A DNA stretch of 64,000 nt, from the NCBI GenBank assembly GCA_030998225.1, contig JAPYXD010000699.1, positions 124,001 through 188,000 on the forward strand, written 5' to 3'. The notes beneath the pieces were generated by a model, which ran no database searches, was not told the DNA's origin, and was given only the letters and a program-made list of their open reading frames with translations. This document shows, piece by piece, positions 8,812-23,500 of the stretch. How positions within the stretch are numbered: position 1 is the stretch's first letter; every line of letters starts with the position of its first letter. This stretch comes from Diplolepis rosae. Lineage: Eukaryota > Arthropoda > Insecta > Hymenoptera > Diplolepididae. Position numbers and translations under genes: made by a program.

Positions 8812-11800
8812 ATGTTAAACAAAAAGTTTTATTGTTCGCTTCCATCCTTTTATGCTATATTGAATCGTGTATTATCGAAGATGTCAAATACCAGAATAAC
8901 AGTTTTTAGCTTCACGAGAAGTGAAAATATTCACATATTATGCAATGTTTGCATATTGTCTAGTGTCGAACCTAAAAAGGTGAATTTTGTCAAAAACCTA
9001 AAAATCGTATCCGCATTTTCGTATGTTAAACAAAAAGTTTTATTGTTCGCTTTCATCCTTTCGTGCTATATTGAATCGTGTATTATCGAAGATTTCAAAT
9101 ACTAGAATGACAGTTTTTAGCTTCACGAGAAGTGAAAATATTCACATATTATGCAATGTTTGCATATTGTCTAGTGTCGAACCTAAAAAAGTGAATTTTG
9201 TCAAAAACCTAAAAATCGTATCCGCATTTTCGTATGTTAAACAAAAAGCTTTATTGTTCGGTTTCATCCTTTTTTGCTATATTGAATCGTGTATTCTCGA
9301 AGATGTCAAATACCAGAATAACAGTTTTTAGCTTCATGAGAAGTGAAATTATTCTCATATTATGCAATGTTTGCATATTGTCTAGTGTCGAACCTAAAAA
9401 AGTGAGTTATGTGAAAAACCTAAAAATCAGATCCTCATTTTCGCATGTTAAACAAAAAGTTTTATTGTTCGCTTTCATCTATTCATGGTATATTGAATCG
9501 TGTATTATCAAAAATATCAATTATGCGAATAACTGTTTTTAGAATCACGAGAAGTAAAAATGTTCACATACTACGCAATGTTTGAGTAATGTTTAGTTTC
9601 GATCCTTGAAACGTGCATGCTTAATAAACTGAAAAATCGTATTTACACTTTCGTAGGTTAAGCACGAAGTTATATTGTTCGGTTTCATCTTTTCATGGTA
9701 TATTGAATCGTGTATTATCGAAGATGTCAATTACCAGAATAACAGTTTTTAGCTTCACGAGAATTGAAAATGTTCACATATTATGCAATTTTTGCATATT
9801 GTCTAGCGTCGAACCTAAAAAAGTGAAATATGTCAAAAACCTAAAAACCGTATCCACATTTTCGTATGTTAAACAAAAAGTTTTATTGTTCGCTTTCAAC
9901 CTTTTATGCTATATTGAATCGTGTATTATCGAAGAAGTCAAATACTAGAATAACAGTTTTTAGCTTCACGAGAAGTGAAAATGTTCACATATTATGCAAT
10001 GTTTGCATATTGTCTAGTGTCGAACCTAAAAAAGTGAGTTATGTCAAAAACCTAAAAATCGTATCCGCATTTTCGCATGTTAAAAAAAAGTTTTATTGTT
10101 CGCTTTCATCCTTTTATGCTATATTGAATCGTGTATTATCGAAGATGTCATATACCAGAATAACAGTTTTAAGCTTCACGAGATGTGAAAATATTCACAT
10201 ATTTTGCTATGTTAGCATATTGTCTAGTGTCGAACCTAACGAAGTGAATTTGGTCAAAAACCTAAAAATCGTATCCGCATTTTCGTATGTTAAACAAAAA
10301 GTTTTATTGTTCGCTTCCATCCTTTTATGCTATATTGAATCGTGTATTATCGAAGATGTCAAATACCAGAATAACAGTTTTTAGCTTCACGAGAAGTGAA
10401 AATGTTTACATATTATGCAATGTTTGCATGTTGTCTATTGTCGAACCTAAAAGAGTGAATTTTGTCAAAAACCTAAAAATCGCATTCGCATTGTCGTATT
10501 TTCAACAAAAAGCTTGATTGTTTGCTGGCGTCGTTTTGTTCTATACAGAATCGTGTATTATATAAGTTATGCTTAATAAACTGAAAAATCGTATTTACAC
10601 TTTCGAAGGTTAAGTACGAAGTTATATTGTTCGCTTTCATCTTTTTATGCTATATTGAATCGTGTATTATCAAAAATATCAAGTATGCGAATAACTGTTT
10701 CTAGCATCACGAGAAGTAAAAATGTTCACATACTACGCAATGTTTGAGTAATGTTTAGTTTCGAACCTTGAAACGTGCATGCTTAATAAACTGAAAAATC
10801 GTATTTACACTTTCGTAGGTTAAGCACGAAGTTATATTGTTCGGTTTCATTCTTTTATGCTATATTGAATCGTGTATTATCGAAGATTTCAGATACCAGA
10901 ATAACAGTTTTTAGCTTCACGATAAGTAAAAATATTCTCATATTATTCTATTTTTGCATATTGTCTAGTGTCGAACCTGAAATAGTGAATTTTGTCAAAA
11001 ACCTAAATATCGTATCCGCATTTTCGTTTGTTAAACAAAAAGTTTTATTGTTCGCTTTCATCCTTTCGTGCTATATTGAATCGTGTATTATCGAAGATTT
11101 CAAATACTAGAATGACAGTTTTTAGCTTCACGAGAAGTGAAAATATTCACATATTATGCAATGTTTGCATATTGTCTAGTGTCGAACCTAAAAAAGTGAA
11201 TTTTGTCAAAAACCTAAAAATCGTATCCGCATTTTCGTATGTTAAACAAAAAGCTTTATTGTTCGGTTTCATCCTTTTTTGCTATATTGAATCGTGTATT
11301 CTCGAAGATGTCAAATACCAGAATAACAGTTTTTAGCTTCATGAGAAGTGAAATTATTCTCATATTATGCAATGTTTGCATATTGTCTAGTGTCGAACCT
11401 AAAAAAGTGAGTTATGTGAAAAACCTAAAAATCAGATCCTCATTTTCGCATGTTAAACAAAAAGTTTTATTGTTCGCTTTCATCCTTTTATGCTATATTG
11501 AATCGTGTACTATCAAAAATATCAAATATGCGAATAACTGTTTTTAGCATCACGAGAAGTAAAAATGTTCACATACTATACGCAATGTTTTAGTGATGTT
11601 ATTTTTCAAACCTTAAAACCTGCATGCTTAATAAACTGAAAAATCGTATTTACATTTTAGTAGGTTAAGCACGAAGTTATATTGTTCGGTTTAATCTTTT
11701 CATGCTATATTGAATCGTGTATTATTGAAGATGTCAATTACCAGAATAACAGTTTTTAGCTTCACGAGAATTGAAAATGTTCACATATTATGCAATTTTT

Positions 11801-11870
11801 GCATATTGTCTAGTGTCGAACCTAAAAAAGTGAATTATGTCAAAATCCTAAAAATCGTATCCGCATTTTC
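8812..11870. repeat. Higher-order repeat of about 2006 bp, first block
   Basis: Successive units repeat with a period of 2005-2007 bp: the unit with tactagaatgacag near 9103 recurs near 11108, the unit with aaaaagctttattg near 9244 recurs near 11249, and the unit with attaccagaataacag near 9730 recurs near 11737. The order of variant units, including the half-length B unit near 10556, is the same as in 30765-38160, so the two blocks are separated copies of one repeat family. The length fits nine full units plus one half unit. Confidence 0.8.
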
Positions 11871-14800
11871 GTATGTTAAACAAAAAGTTTTATTGTTCGG
11901 TTTCATCCTTTTATGCTATATTGAATCGTGTATTATCGAAGATGTCAAATACCAGAATAACAGTTTTTAGCTTCACGAGAAGTGAAAATGTTCACATATT
12001 ATGCAATGTTTGCATATTGTCTAGTGTCGAACCTAAAAAAGTGAATTATGTGAAAAACCTAAAAATCGGATCCTCATTTTCGCATGTTAAACAAAAAGTT
12101 TTATTGTTCGCTTTCATCCTTTTATGCTATATTGAATCGTGTATTATCGAAGATGTCAAATACCAGAATAACAGTTTTTAGCGTCACGAGAAATAAAAAT
12201 GTTCAAATACTACGCAACGTTTTCGTAATGTTTAGTTTCGAACCTTGAAACGTGCATGCTTAATAAACTGAAAAATCGTATTTACACTTTCGTAGGTTAA
12301 GCACGAAGTTATATTGTTCGGTTTCATCCTTTCATGCTATATTGAATCGTGTATTATCGATGTTGCCAAATATGAGAATAACAGTTTTTAGCTTCACGAG
12401 AAGTGAACTAGTGTCGAACCTAAAAAAGTGAATTATGTCAAAAACCTAAAAATCGTATCCTCATTTTCGCATGTTAAACAAAAAGTTTTATTCTTCGCTT
12501 TCATCCTTCTATGCTATATTGAATCGTGTATTATCAAAAATATCAAATATGCGAATAATTGTTTTTAGCATCACGAAAAGTAAAAATGTCCACATACTAC
12601 GAAATGTTTGAGTAATGTTTAGTTTCGAACCTTGAAACGTGCAAGCTTAATAAACTTAAAAATCGTAATTACACTTTCGTAGGATAAGTAAGAAGTTATA
12701 TTGTTCGGTTTCATCTTTTCATGCTATATTGAATCGTGTATTATCGAAGATTTCATATACCAGAATAACAGTTTTTAGCTTCACGAGAAGTGAAAATATT
12801 CACATTTTATGCAATGTTTGCATATTGTCTAGTGTCGAACCTAAAAAGGTGAATTTTGTCAAAATCCTAAAAATCGTATCCGCATTTTCGTATGTTAAAC
12901 AAAAAGTTTTATTGTTCGCTTCCATCATTTTATGCTATATTGAATCGTGTATTATCGAAGATGTCAAATACCAGAATAACAGTTTTTAGCTTCATGAGAA
13001 GTGAAATTATTCTCATTTTATGCAATGTTTGCATATTGTCTAGTGTCGAACCTAAAAAAGTGAGTTATGTGAAAAACCTAAAAATCGGATCCTCATTTTC
13101 GCATGTTAAACAAAAAGTTTTATTGTTCGCTTTCATCCTTTTATGCTATATTGAATCGTGTATTATCAAAAATATCAAGTATGCGAATAACTTTTTTAGC
13201 ATCACGAGAAGTAAAAATGTTCACTAACTACGCAATGTTTGAGTAATGTTTAGTTTCGAACCTTGAAACCTGCATGCTTAATAAACTGAAAAATCGTATT
13301 TACACTTTCGTAGGTTAAGCACGAAGTTATATTGTTCGGTTTCATCCTTTCATGCTATATTGAATCGTGTATTATTGAAGATGTCAATTACCAAAATAAC
13401 AGTTTTTAGCTTCACGAGAATTGAAAATGTTCACATATTATGCAATGTTTGCATATTGTCTAGTGTCGAACCTAAAAAAGTGAATTATGTCAAAATCCTA
13501 AAAATCGTATCCGCATTTTCGTATGTTAAACAAAAAGTTTTATTGTTCGCTTCCATCCTTTTATGCTGTATTGAATCGTGTATTATCGAAGATGTCAAAT
13601 ACCAGAATAACAGTTTTTAGCTTCACGAGAAGTGAACTAGTGTCGAACCTAAAAAAGTGAGTTATGTGAAAAACCTAAAAATCGTATCCTCATTTTCGCA
13701 TGTTAAACAAAAAGTTTTATTGTTCGCTTCCATCCTTTTATGCTATATTGAATCGTGTAGTATCAAAAATATCAAGTATGCGAATAACTGTTTTTAGCAT
13801 CACGAGAAGTAAAAATGTTCACATACTACGGAATGTTTGAGTAATGTTTAGTTTCGAACCTTGAAACCTGCATGCTTAATAAACTGAAAAATCGTATTTA
13901 CACTTTCGTAGGTTAAGCACGAAGTTATATTGTTCGGTTTCATCCTTTCATGTTATATTGAAAAGCGTATTATCGAAGATGTCAAATACCAGAATAACAG
14001 TTTTTAGCTTCACGAGAAGTGAAAATGTTCACATATTATGCAATGTTTGCATATTGTCTAGTGTCGAACCTAAAAAGGTGAATTTTGTCAAAAACCTAAA
14101 AATCGTATCCGCATTTTCGTATGTTAAACAAAAAGTTTTATTGTTCGCTTTCATCCTTTCGTGCTATATTGAATCGTGTATTATCGAAGATTTCAAATAC
14201 TAGAATGACAGTTTTTAGCTTCACGAGAAGTGAAAATATTCACATATTATGCAATGTTTGCATATTGTCTAGTGTCGAACCTAAAAAAGTGAATTTTGTC
14301 AAAAACCTAAAAATCGTATCCGCATTTTCGTATGTTAAACAAAAAGCTTTATTGTTCGGTTTCATCCTTTTTTGCTATATTGAATCGTGTATTCTCGAAG
14401 ATGTCAAATACCAGAATAACAGTTTTTAGCTTCATGAGAAGTGAAATTATTCTCATATTATGCAATGTTTGCATATTGTCTAGTGTCGAACCTAAAAAAG
14501 TGAGTTATGTGAAAAACCTAAAAATCAGATCCTCATTTTCGCATGTTAAACAAAAAGTTTTATTGTTCGCTTTCATCCATTTATGCTATATTGAATCGTG
14601 TATTATCAAAAATGTCAAGTATGCGAATAACTGTTTTTAGCATCACGAGAAGTAAAAATGTTCACATATTACGCAATGTTTGAGTAATGTTTAGTTTCGA
14701 ACCTTGAAACCTGCATGCTTAATAAACTGAAAAATCGTATTTACACTTTCGTAGGTTAAGCACGAAGTTATATTGTTCGGTTTCATCCTTTCATGCTATA

Positions 14801-17800
14801 TTGAATCGTGTATTATTGAAGATGTCAATTACCAGAATAACAGTTTTTAGCTTCACGAGAATTGAAAATGTTCACATATTATGCAATTTTTGCATATTGT
14901 CTAGTGTCGAACCTAAAAAAGTGAATTATGTCAAAATCCTAAAAATCGTATCCGCATTTTCGTATGTTAAACAAAAAGCTTTATTGTTCGGTTTCATCCT
15001 TTTTTGCTATATTGAATCGTGTATTCTCGAAGATGTCAAATACCAGAATAACAGTTTTTAGCTTCACGAGAATTGAAAATGTTCACATATTATGCAATTT
15101 TTGCATATTGTCTAGTGTCGAACCTAAAAAAGTGAATTATGTCAAAATCCTAAAAATCGTATCCGCATTTTCGTATGTTAAACAAAAAGTTTTATTGTTC
15201 GGTTTCATCCTTTTATGCTATATTGAATCGTGTATTATCGAAGATGTCAAATACCAGAATAACAGTTTTTAGCTTCACGAGAAGTGAAAATGTTCACATA
15301 TTATGCAATGTTTGCATATTGTCTAGTGTCGAACCTAAAAAAGTGAATTATGTGAAAAACCTAAAAATCGGATCCTCATTTTCGCATGTTAAACAAAAAG
15401 TTTTATTGTTCGCTTTCATCCTTTTATGCTATATTGAATCGTGTATTATCGAAGATGTCAAATACCAGAATAACAGTTTTTAGCGTCACGAGAAATAAAA
15501 ATGTTCAAATACTACGCAACGTTTTAGTAATGTTTAGTTTCGAACCTTGAAACGTGCATGCTTAATAAACTGAAAAATCGTATTTACACTTTCGTAGGTT
15601 AAGCACGAAGTTATATTGTTCGGTTTCATCCTTTCATGCTATATTGAATCGTGTATTATCGATGTTGCCAAATATGAGAATAACAGTTTTTAGCTTCACG
15701 AGAAGTGAACTAGTGTCGAACCTAAAAAAGTGAATTATGTCAAAAACCTAAAAATCGTATCCTCATTTTCGCATGTTAAACAAAAAGTTTTATTCTTCGC
15801 TTTCATCCTTCTATGCTATATTGAATCGTGTATTATCAAAAATATCAAATATGCGAATAATTGTTTTTAGCATCACGAAAAGTAAAAATGTCCACATACT
15901 ACGAAATGTTTGAGTAATGTTTAGTTTCGAACCTTGAAACGTGCAAGCTTAATAAACATAAAAATCGTAATTACACTTTCGTAGGTTAAGCACGAAGTTA
16001 TATTGTTCGGTTTCACCTTTTCATGCTATATTGAATCGTGTATTATCGAAGATGTCAAATACCAGAATAACAGTTTTTAGCTTCACGAGAGGTGAAAATA
16101 TTCACATTTTATGCAATTTTTGCATATTGTCTAGTGTCGAACCTAAAAAAGTGAATTATGTCAAAATCCTAAAAATCGTATCCGCATTTTCGTATGTTAA
16201 ACAAAAATTTTTATTGTTCGCTTTCAACATTTTATGCTATATTGAATCGTGTATTATCGAAGATGTCAAATACCAGAATAACAGTTTTTAGCTTCATGAG
16301 AAGTGAAATTATTCTCATTTTATGCAATGTTTGCATATTGTCTAGTGTCGAACCTAAAAAAGTGAGTTATGTGAAAAACCTAAAAATCGGATCCTCATTT
16401 TCGCATGTTAAACAAAAAGTTTTATTGTTCGCTTTCATCCTTTTATGCTATATTGAATCGTGTATTATCAAAAATATCAAGTATGCGAATAACTTTTTTT
16501 AGCATCACGAGAAGTAAAAATGTTCACTAACTACGCAATGTTTGAGTAATGTTTAGTTTCGAACCTTGAAACCTGCATGCTTAATAAACTGAAAAATCGT
16601 ATTTACACTTTCGTAGGTTAAGCACGAAGTTATATTGTTCGGTTTCATCCTTTCATGCTATATTGAATCGTGTATTATTGAAGATGTCAATTACCAAAAT
16701 AACAGTTTTTAGCTTCACGAGAATTGAAAATGTTCACATATTATGCAATGTTTGCATATTGTCTAGTGTCGAACCTAAAAAAGTGAATTATGTCAAAATC
16801 CTAAAAATCGTATCCGCATTTTCGTATGTTAAACAAAAAGTTTTATTGTTCGCTTCCATCCTTTTATGCTGTATTGAATCGTGTATTATCGAAGATGTCA
16901 AATACCAGAATAACAGTTTTTAGCTTCACGAGAAGTGAACTAGTGTCGAACCTAAAAAAGTGAGTTATGTGAAAAACCTAAAAATCGTATCCTCATTTTC
17001 GCATGTTAAACAAAAAGTTTTATTGTTCGCTTCCATCCTTTTATGCTATATTGAATCGTGTATTATAAAAAATATCAAATATGCGAATAACTGTTTTTAG
17101 CATCACGAGAAGTAAAAATGTTCACATACTACGGAATGTTTGAGTAATGTTTAGTTATGATCCTCGAAACGTGCATGTTTAATAAACTGAAAAATCGTAT
17201 TTACACTTTCGTAGGTTAAGCACGAAGTTATATTGTTCGGTTTCATCCTTTCATGTTATATTGAAAAGCGTATTATCGAAGATGTCAAATACCAGAATAA
17301 CAGTTTTTAGCTTCACGAGAAGTAAAAATGTTCACATATAATGCAATGTTTGCATATTGTCTAGTGTCGAACCTAATAAAGTGAATTTTGTCAAAAACCT
17401 AAAAATCGTATCCGCATTTTCGTATGTTAAACAAAAAGTTTTATTGCTCGCTTTCATCCTTTCGTGCTATATTGAATCGTGTATTATCGAAGATTTCAAA
17501 TACTAGAATGACAGTTTTTAGCTTCACGAGAAGTGAAAATATTCACATATTATGCAATGTTTGCATATTGTCTAGTGTCGAACCTAAAAAAGTGAATTTT
17601 GTCAAAAACCTAAAAATCGTATCCGCATTTTCGTATGTTAAACAAAAAGCTTTATTGTTCGGTTTCATCCTTTTTTGCTATATTGAATCGTGTATTCTCG
17701 AAGATGTCAAATACCAGAATAACAGTTTTTAGCTTCATGAGAAGTGAAATTATTCTCATATTATGCAATGTTTGCATATTGTCTAGTGTCGAACCTAAAA

Positions 17801-20523
17801 AAGTGAGTTATGTGAAAAACCTAAAAATCAGATCCTCATTTTCGCATGTTAAACAAAAAGTTTTATTGTTCGCTTTCATCCATTTATGCTATATTGAATC
17901 GTGTATTATCAAAAATGTCAAGTATGCGAATAACTGTTTTTAGCATCACGAGAAGTAAAAATGTTCACATATTACGCAATGTTTGAGTAATGTTTAGTTT
18001 CGAACCTTGAAACCTGCATGCTTAATAAACTGAAAAATCGTATTTACACTTTCGTAGGTTAAGCACGAAGTTATATTGTTCGGTTTCATCCTTTCATGCT
18101 ATATTGAATCGTGTATTATTGAAGATGTCAATTACCAGAATAACAGTTTTTAGCTTCACGAGAATTGAAAATGTTCACATATTATGCAATTTTTGCATAT
18201 TGTCTAGTGTCGAACCTAAAAAAGTGAATTATGTCAAAATCCTAAAAATCGTATCCGCATTTTCGTATGTTAAACAAAAAGCTTTATTGTTCGGTTTCAT
18301 CCTTTTTTGCTATATTGAATCGTGTATTCTCGAAGATGTCAAATACCAGAATAACAGTTTTTAGCTTCACGAGAATTGAAAATGTTCACATATTATGCAA
18401 TTTTTGCATATTGTCTAGTGTCGAACCTAAAAAAGTGAATTATGTCAAAATCCTAAAAATCGTATCCGCATTTTCGTATGTTAAACAAAAAGTTTTATTG
18501 TTCGGTTTCATCCTTTTATGCTATATTGAATCGTGTATTATCGAAGATGTCAAATACCAGAATAACAGTTTTTAGCTTCACGAGAAGTGAAAATGTTCAC
18601 ATATTATGCAATGTTTGCATATTGTCTAGTGTCGAACCTAAAAAAGTGAATTATGTGAAAAACCTAAAAATCGGATCCTCATTTTCGCATGTTAAACAAA
18701 AAGTTTTATTGTTCGCTTTCATCCTTTTATGCTATATTGAATCGTGTATTATCGAAGATGTCAAATACCAGAATAACAGTTTTTAGCGTCACGAGAAATA
18801 AAAATGTTCAAATACTACGCAACGTTTTAGTAATGTTTAGTTTCGAACCTTGAAACGTGCATGCTTAATAAACTGAAAAATCGTATTTACACTTTCGTAG
18901 GTTAAGCACGAAGTTATATTGTTCGGTTTCATCCTTTCATGCTATATTGAATCGTGTATTATCGATGTTGCCAAATATGAGAATAACAGTTTTTAGCTTC
19001 ACGAGAAGTGAACTAGTGTCGAACCTAAAAAAGTGAATTATGTCAAAAACCTAAAAATCGTATCCTCATTTTCGCATGTTAAACAAAAAGTTTTATTCTT
19101 CGCTTTCATCCTTCTATGCTATATTGAATCGTGTATTATCAAAAATATCAAATATGCGAATAATTGTTTTTAGCATCACGAAAAGTAAAAATGTCCACAT
19201 ACTACGAAATGTTTGAGTAATGTTTAGTTTCGAACCTTGAAACGTGCAAGCTTAATAAACATAAAAATCGTAATTACACTTTCGTAGGATAAGTACGAAG
19301 TTATATTGTTCGGTTTCATCTTTTCATGCTATATTGAATCGTGTATTATCGAAGATTTCAGATACCAGAATAACAGTTTTTAGCTTCACGAGAAGTGAAA
19401 ATATTCACATTTTATGCAATGTTTGCATATTGTCTAGTGTCGAACCTAAAAAGGTGAATTTTGTCAAAATCCTAAAAATCGTATCCGCATTTTCGTATGT
19501 TAAACAAAAAGTTTTATTGTTCGCTTCCATCATTTTATGCTATATTGAATCGTGTATTATCGAAGATGTCAAATACCAGAATAACAGTTTTTAGCTTCAT
19601 GAGAAGTGAAATTATTCTCATTTTATGCAATGTTTGCATATTGTCTAGTGTCGAACCTAAAAAAGTGAGTTATGTGAAAAACCTAAAAATCGGATCCTCA
19701 TTTTCGCATGTTAAACAAAAAGTTTTATTGTTCGCTTTCATCCTTTTATGCTATATTGAATCGTGTATTATCAAAAATATCAAGTATGCGAATAACTTTT
19801 TTTAGCATCACGAGAAGTAAAAATGTTCACTAACTACGCAATGTTTGAGTAATGTTTAGTTTCGAACCTTGAAACCTGCATGCTTAATAAACTGAAAAAT
19901 CGTATTTACACTTTCGTAGGTTAAGCACGAAGTTATATTGTTCGGTTTCATCCTTTCATGCTATATTGAATCGTGTATTATTGAAGATGTCAATTACCAA
20001 AATAACAGTTTTTAGCTTCACGAGAATTGAAAATGTTCACATATTATGCAATGTTTGCATATTGTCTAGTGTCGAACCTAAAAAAGTGAATTATGTCAAA
20101 ATCCTAAAAATCGTATCCGCATTTTCGTATGTTAAACAAAAAGTTTTATTGTTCGCTTCCATCCTTTTATGCTGTATTGAATCGTGTATTATCGAAGATG
20201 TCAAATACCAGAATAACAGTTTTTAGCTTCACGAGAAGTGAACTAGTGTCGAACCTAAAAAAGTGAGTTATGTGAAAAACCTAAAAATCGTATCCTCATT
20301 TTCGCATGTTAAACAAAAAGTTTTATTGTTCGCTTCCATCCTTTTATGCTATATTGAATCGTGTATTATAAAAAATATCAAATATGCGAATAACTGTTTT
20401 TAGCATCACGAGAAGTAAAAATGTTCACATACTACGGAATGTTTGAGTAATGTTTAGTTATGATCCTCGAAACGTGCATGTTTAATAAACTGAAAAATCG
20501 TATTTACACTTTCGTAGGTTAAG
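11760..20523. repeat. 3303-bp higher-order repeat, about 2.6 copies
   Basis: Marker units recur at 3302-3303 bp: deletion joints at 12405, 15707 and 19010, and at 13634, 16937 and 20240; the gcgtcacgagaaataaaaat unit at about 12181, 15484 and 18787. Adding back two 34-bp deletions gives 16 units per repeat. Copies 2 and 3 share changes absent from copy 1 (aataaacataaaaatcg near 15952 and 19255; gttatgatcctcg near 17154 and 20457), so they are closest relatives. Copy 3 departs at about 20524, where a different block begins. No gene is evident. Confidence 0.88.
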
Positions 20524-23500
20524 TACGAAGTTATATTGTTCGGTTTCATCTTTTCATTCTATATTGAATCGTGTATTATCGAAGATTTCAGATACCAGAA
20601 TAACAGTTTTTAGCTTCACGAGAAGTGAAAATATTCACATTTTATGCAATGTTTGCATATTGTCTAGTGTCGAACCTAAAAAAGTCAGTTATGTCAAAAA
20701 CCTAAAAATCGTATCCGCATTTTCGCATGATAAACAAAAAGTTTTATTGTTCGCTTTCATCCTTTTATGCTATATTGAATCGTGTATTATCGAAGATGTC
20801 ATATACCAGAATAACAGTTTTTAGCTTCACGAGATGTGAAAATATTCACATATTTTGCTATGTTAGCATATTGTCTAGTGTCGAACCTAACAAAGTGAAT
20901 TTGGTCAAAAACCTAAAAATCGTATCCGCATTTTCGTATGTTAAACAAAAAGTTTTATTGTTCGCTTCCATCCTTTTATGCTATATTGAATCGTGTATTA
21001 TCGAAGATGTCAAATACCAGAATAATAGTTTTTAGCTTAATGAGAAGTGAAATTATTCTCATATTATGCAATGTTTGCATGTTGTCTAGTGTCGAACCTA
21101 AAAAAGTGAGTTATGTCAAAAACCTAAAAATCGTATCCGCATTTTCGCATGATAAACAAAAAGTTTTATTGTTCGCTTTCATCCTTTCATGCTATATTGA
21201 ATCGTGTATTATCGAAGATGTCAAATACCAGAATAACAGTTTTTAGCTTCATGAGAAGTGAAATTATTCTCATTTTATGCAATGTTTGCATATTGTCTAG
21301 TGTCGAACCTAAAAAAGTGAGTTATGTGAAAAACCTAAAAATCGGATCCTCATTTTCGCATGTTAAACAAAAAGTTTTATTGTTCGCTTTCATCCTTTTA
21401 TGCTATATTGAATCGTGTATTATCAAAAATATCAAGTATGCGAATAACTTTTTTTAGCATCACGAGAAGTAAAAATGTTCACTAACTACGCAATGTTTGA
21501 GTAATGTTTAGTTTCGAACCTTGAAACCTGCATGCTTAATAAACTGAAAAATCGTATTTACACTTTCGTAGGTTAAGCACGAAGTTATATTGTTCGGTTT
21601 CATCCTTTCATGCTATATTGAATCGTGTATTATTGAAGATGTCAATTACCAAAATAACAGTTTTTAGCTTCACGAGAATTGAAAATGTTCACATATTATG
21701 CAATGTTTGCATATTGTCTAGTGTCGAACCTAAAAAAGTGAATTATGTCAAAATCCTAAAAATCGTATCCGCATTTTCGTATGTTAAACAAAAAGTTTTA
21801 TTGTTCGCTTCCATCCTTTTATGCTGTATTGAATCGTGTATTATCGAAGATGTCAAATACCAGAATAACAGTTTTTAGCTTCACGAGAAGTGAACTAGTG
21901 TCGAACCTAAAAAAGTGAGTTATGTGAAAAACCTAAAAATCGTATCCTCATTTTCGCATGTTAAACAAAAAGTTTTATTGTTCGCTTCCATCCTTTTATG
22001 CTATATTGAATCGTGTAGTATCAAAAATATCAAGTATGCGCATAACTGTTTTTAGCATCACGAGAAGTAAAAATGTTCACATACTACGGAATGTTTGAGT
22101 AATGTTTAGTTTCGAACCTTGAAACTTGCATGCTTAATAAACTGAAAAATCGTATTTACACTTTCGTAGGTTAAGTACGAAGGTATATTGTTCGGTTTCA
22201 TTCTTTTATGCTATATTGAATCGTGTATTATCGAAGATTTCAGATACCAGAATAACAGTTTTTAGCTTCACGAGAAGTGAAAATATTCACATTTTATGCA
22301 ATGTTTGCATATTGTCTAGTGTCGAACCTAAAAAAGTCAGTTATGTCAAAAACATAAAAATCGTATCCGCATTTTCGTATGATAAACACAAAGTTTTATT
22401 GTTCTCTTTCATCCTATTATGCTATATTGAATCGTGTATTATCGAAGATGTCATATACCAGAATAACAGTTTTTAGCTTCACGAGATGTGAAAATATTCA
22501 CATATTTTGCTATGTTAGCATATTGTCTAGTGTCGAACCTAACAAAGTGAATTTGGTCAAAAACTAAAAAATCGTATCCGCATTTTCGTATGTTAAACAA
22601 AAAGTTTTATTGTTCGCTTTCATACTTTTATGCTATATTGAATCGTGTATTATCGAAGATGTCAAATACCAGAATAACAGTTTTTAGCTTCACGAGAGGT
22701 GAAAATGTTTACATATTATGCAATGTTTGCATATTGTCTAGTGTCGAACCTAAAAAAGTGAGTTATGTCAAAAACCTAAAAATCGTATCCGCATTTTCGC
22801 ATGATAAACAAAAAGTTTTATTGTTCGCTTTCATCCTTTCATGCTATATTGAATCGTGTATTATCGAAGATGTCAAATACCAGAATAACAGTTTTTAGCT
22901 TCACGAGAGGTGAAAATGTTTACATATTATGCAATGTTTGCATATTGTCTAGTGTCGAACCTAAAAAAGTGAGTTATGTCAAAAACCTAAAAATCGTATC
23001 CGCATTTTCGCATGTTAAACAAAAAGATTTATTGTTCGCTTTCATCCTTTTATGCTATATTGAATCGTGTATTATCGAAGATGTCAAATACCAGAATAAC
23101 AGTTTTTAGCGTCACGAGAAATAAAAATGTTCAAATACTACGCAACGTTTTAGTAATGTTTAGTTTCGAACCTTGAAACGTGCATGCTTAATAAACTGAA
23201 AAATCGTATTTACACTTTCGTAGGTTAAGCACGAAGTTATATTGTTCGGTTTCATCCTTTCATGCTATATTGAATCGTGTATTATCGATGTTGCCAAATA
23301 TGAGAATAACAGTTTTTAGCTTCACGAGAAGTGAACTAGTGTCGAACCTAAAAAAGTGAATTATGTCAAAAACCTAAAAATCGTATCCTCATTTTCGCAT
23401 GTTAAACAAAAAGTTTTATTCTTCGCTTTCATCCTTCTATGCTATATTGAATCGTGTATTATCAAAAATATCAAATATGCGAATAATTGTTTTTAGCATC

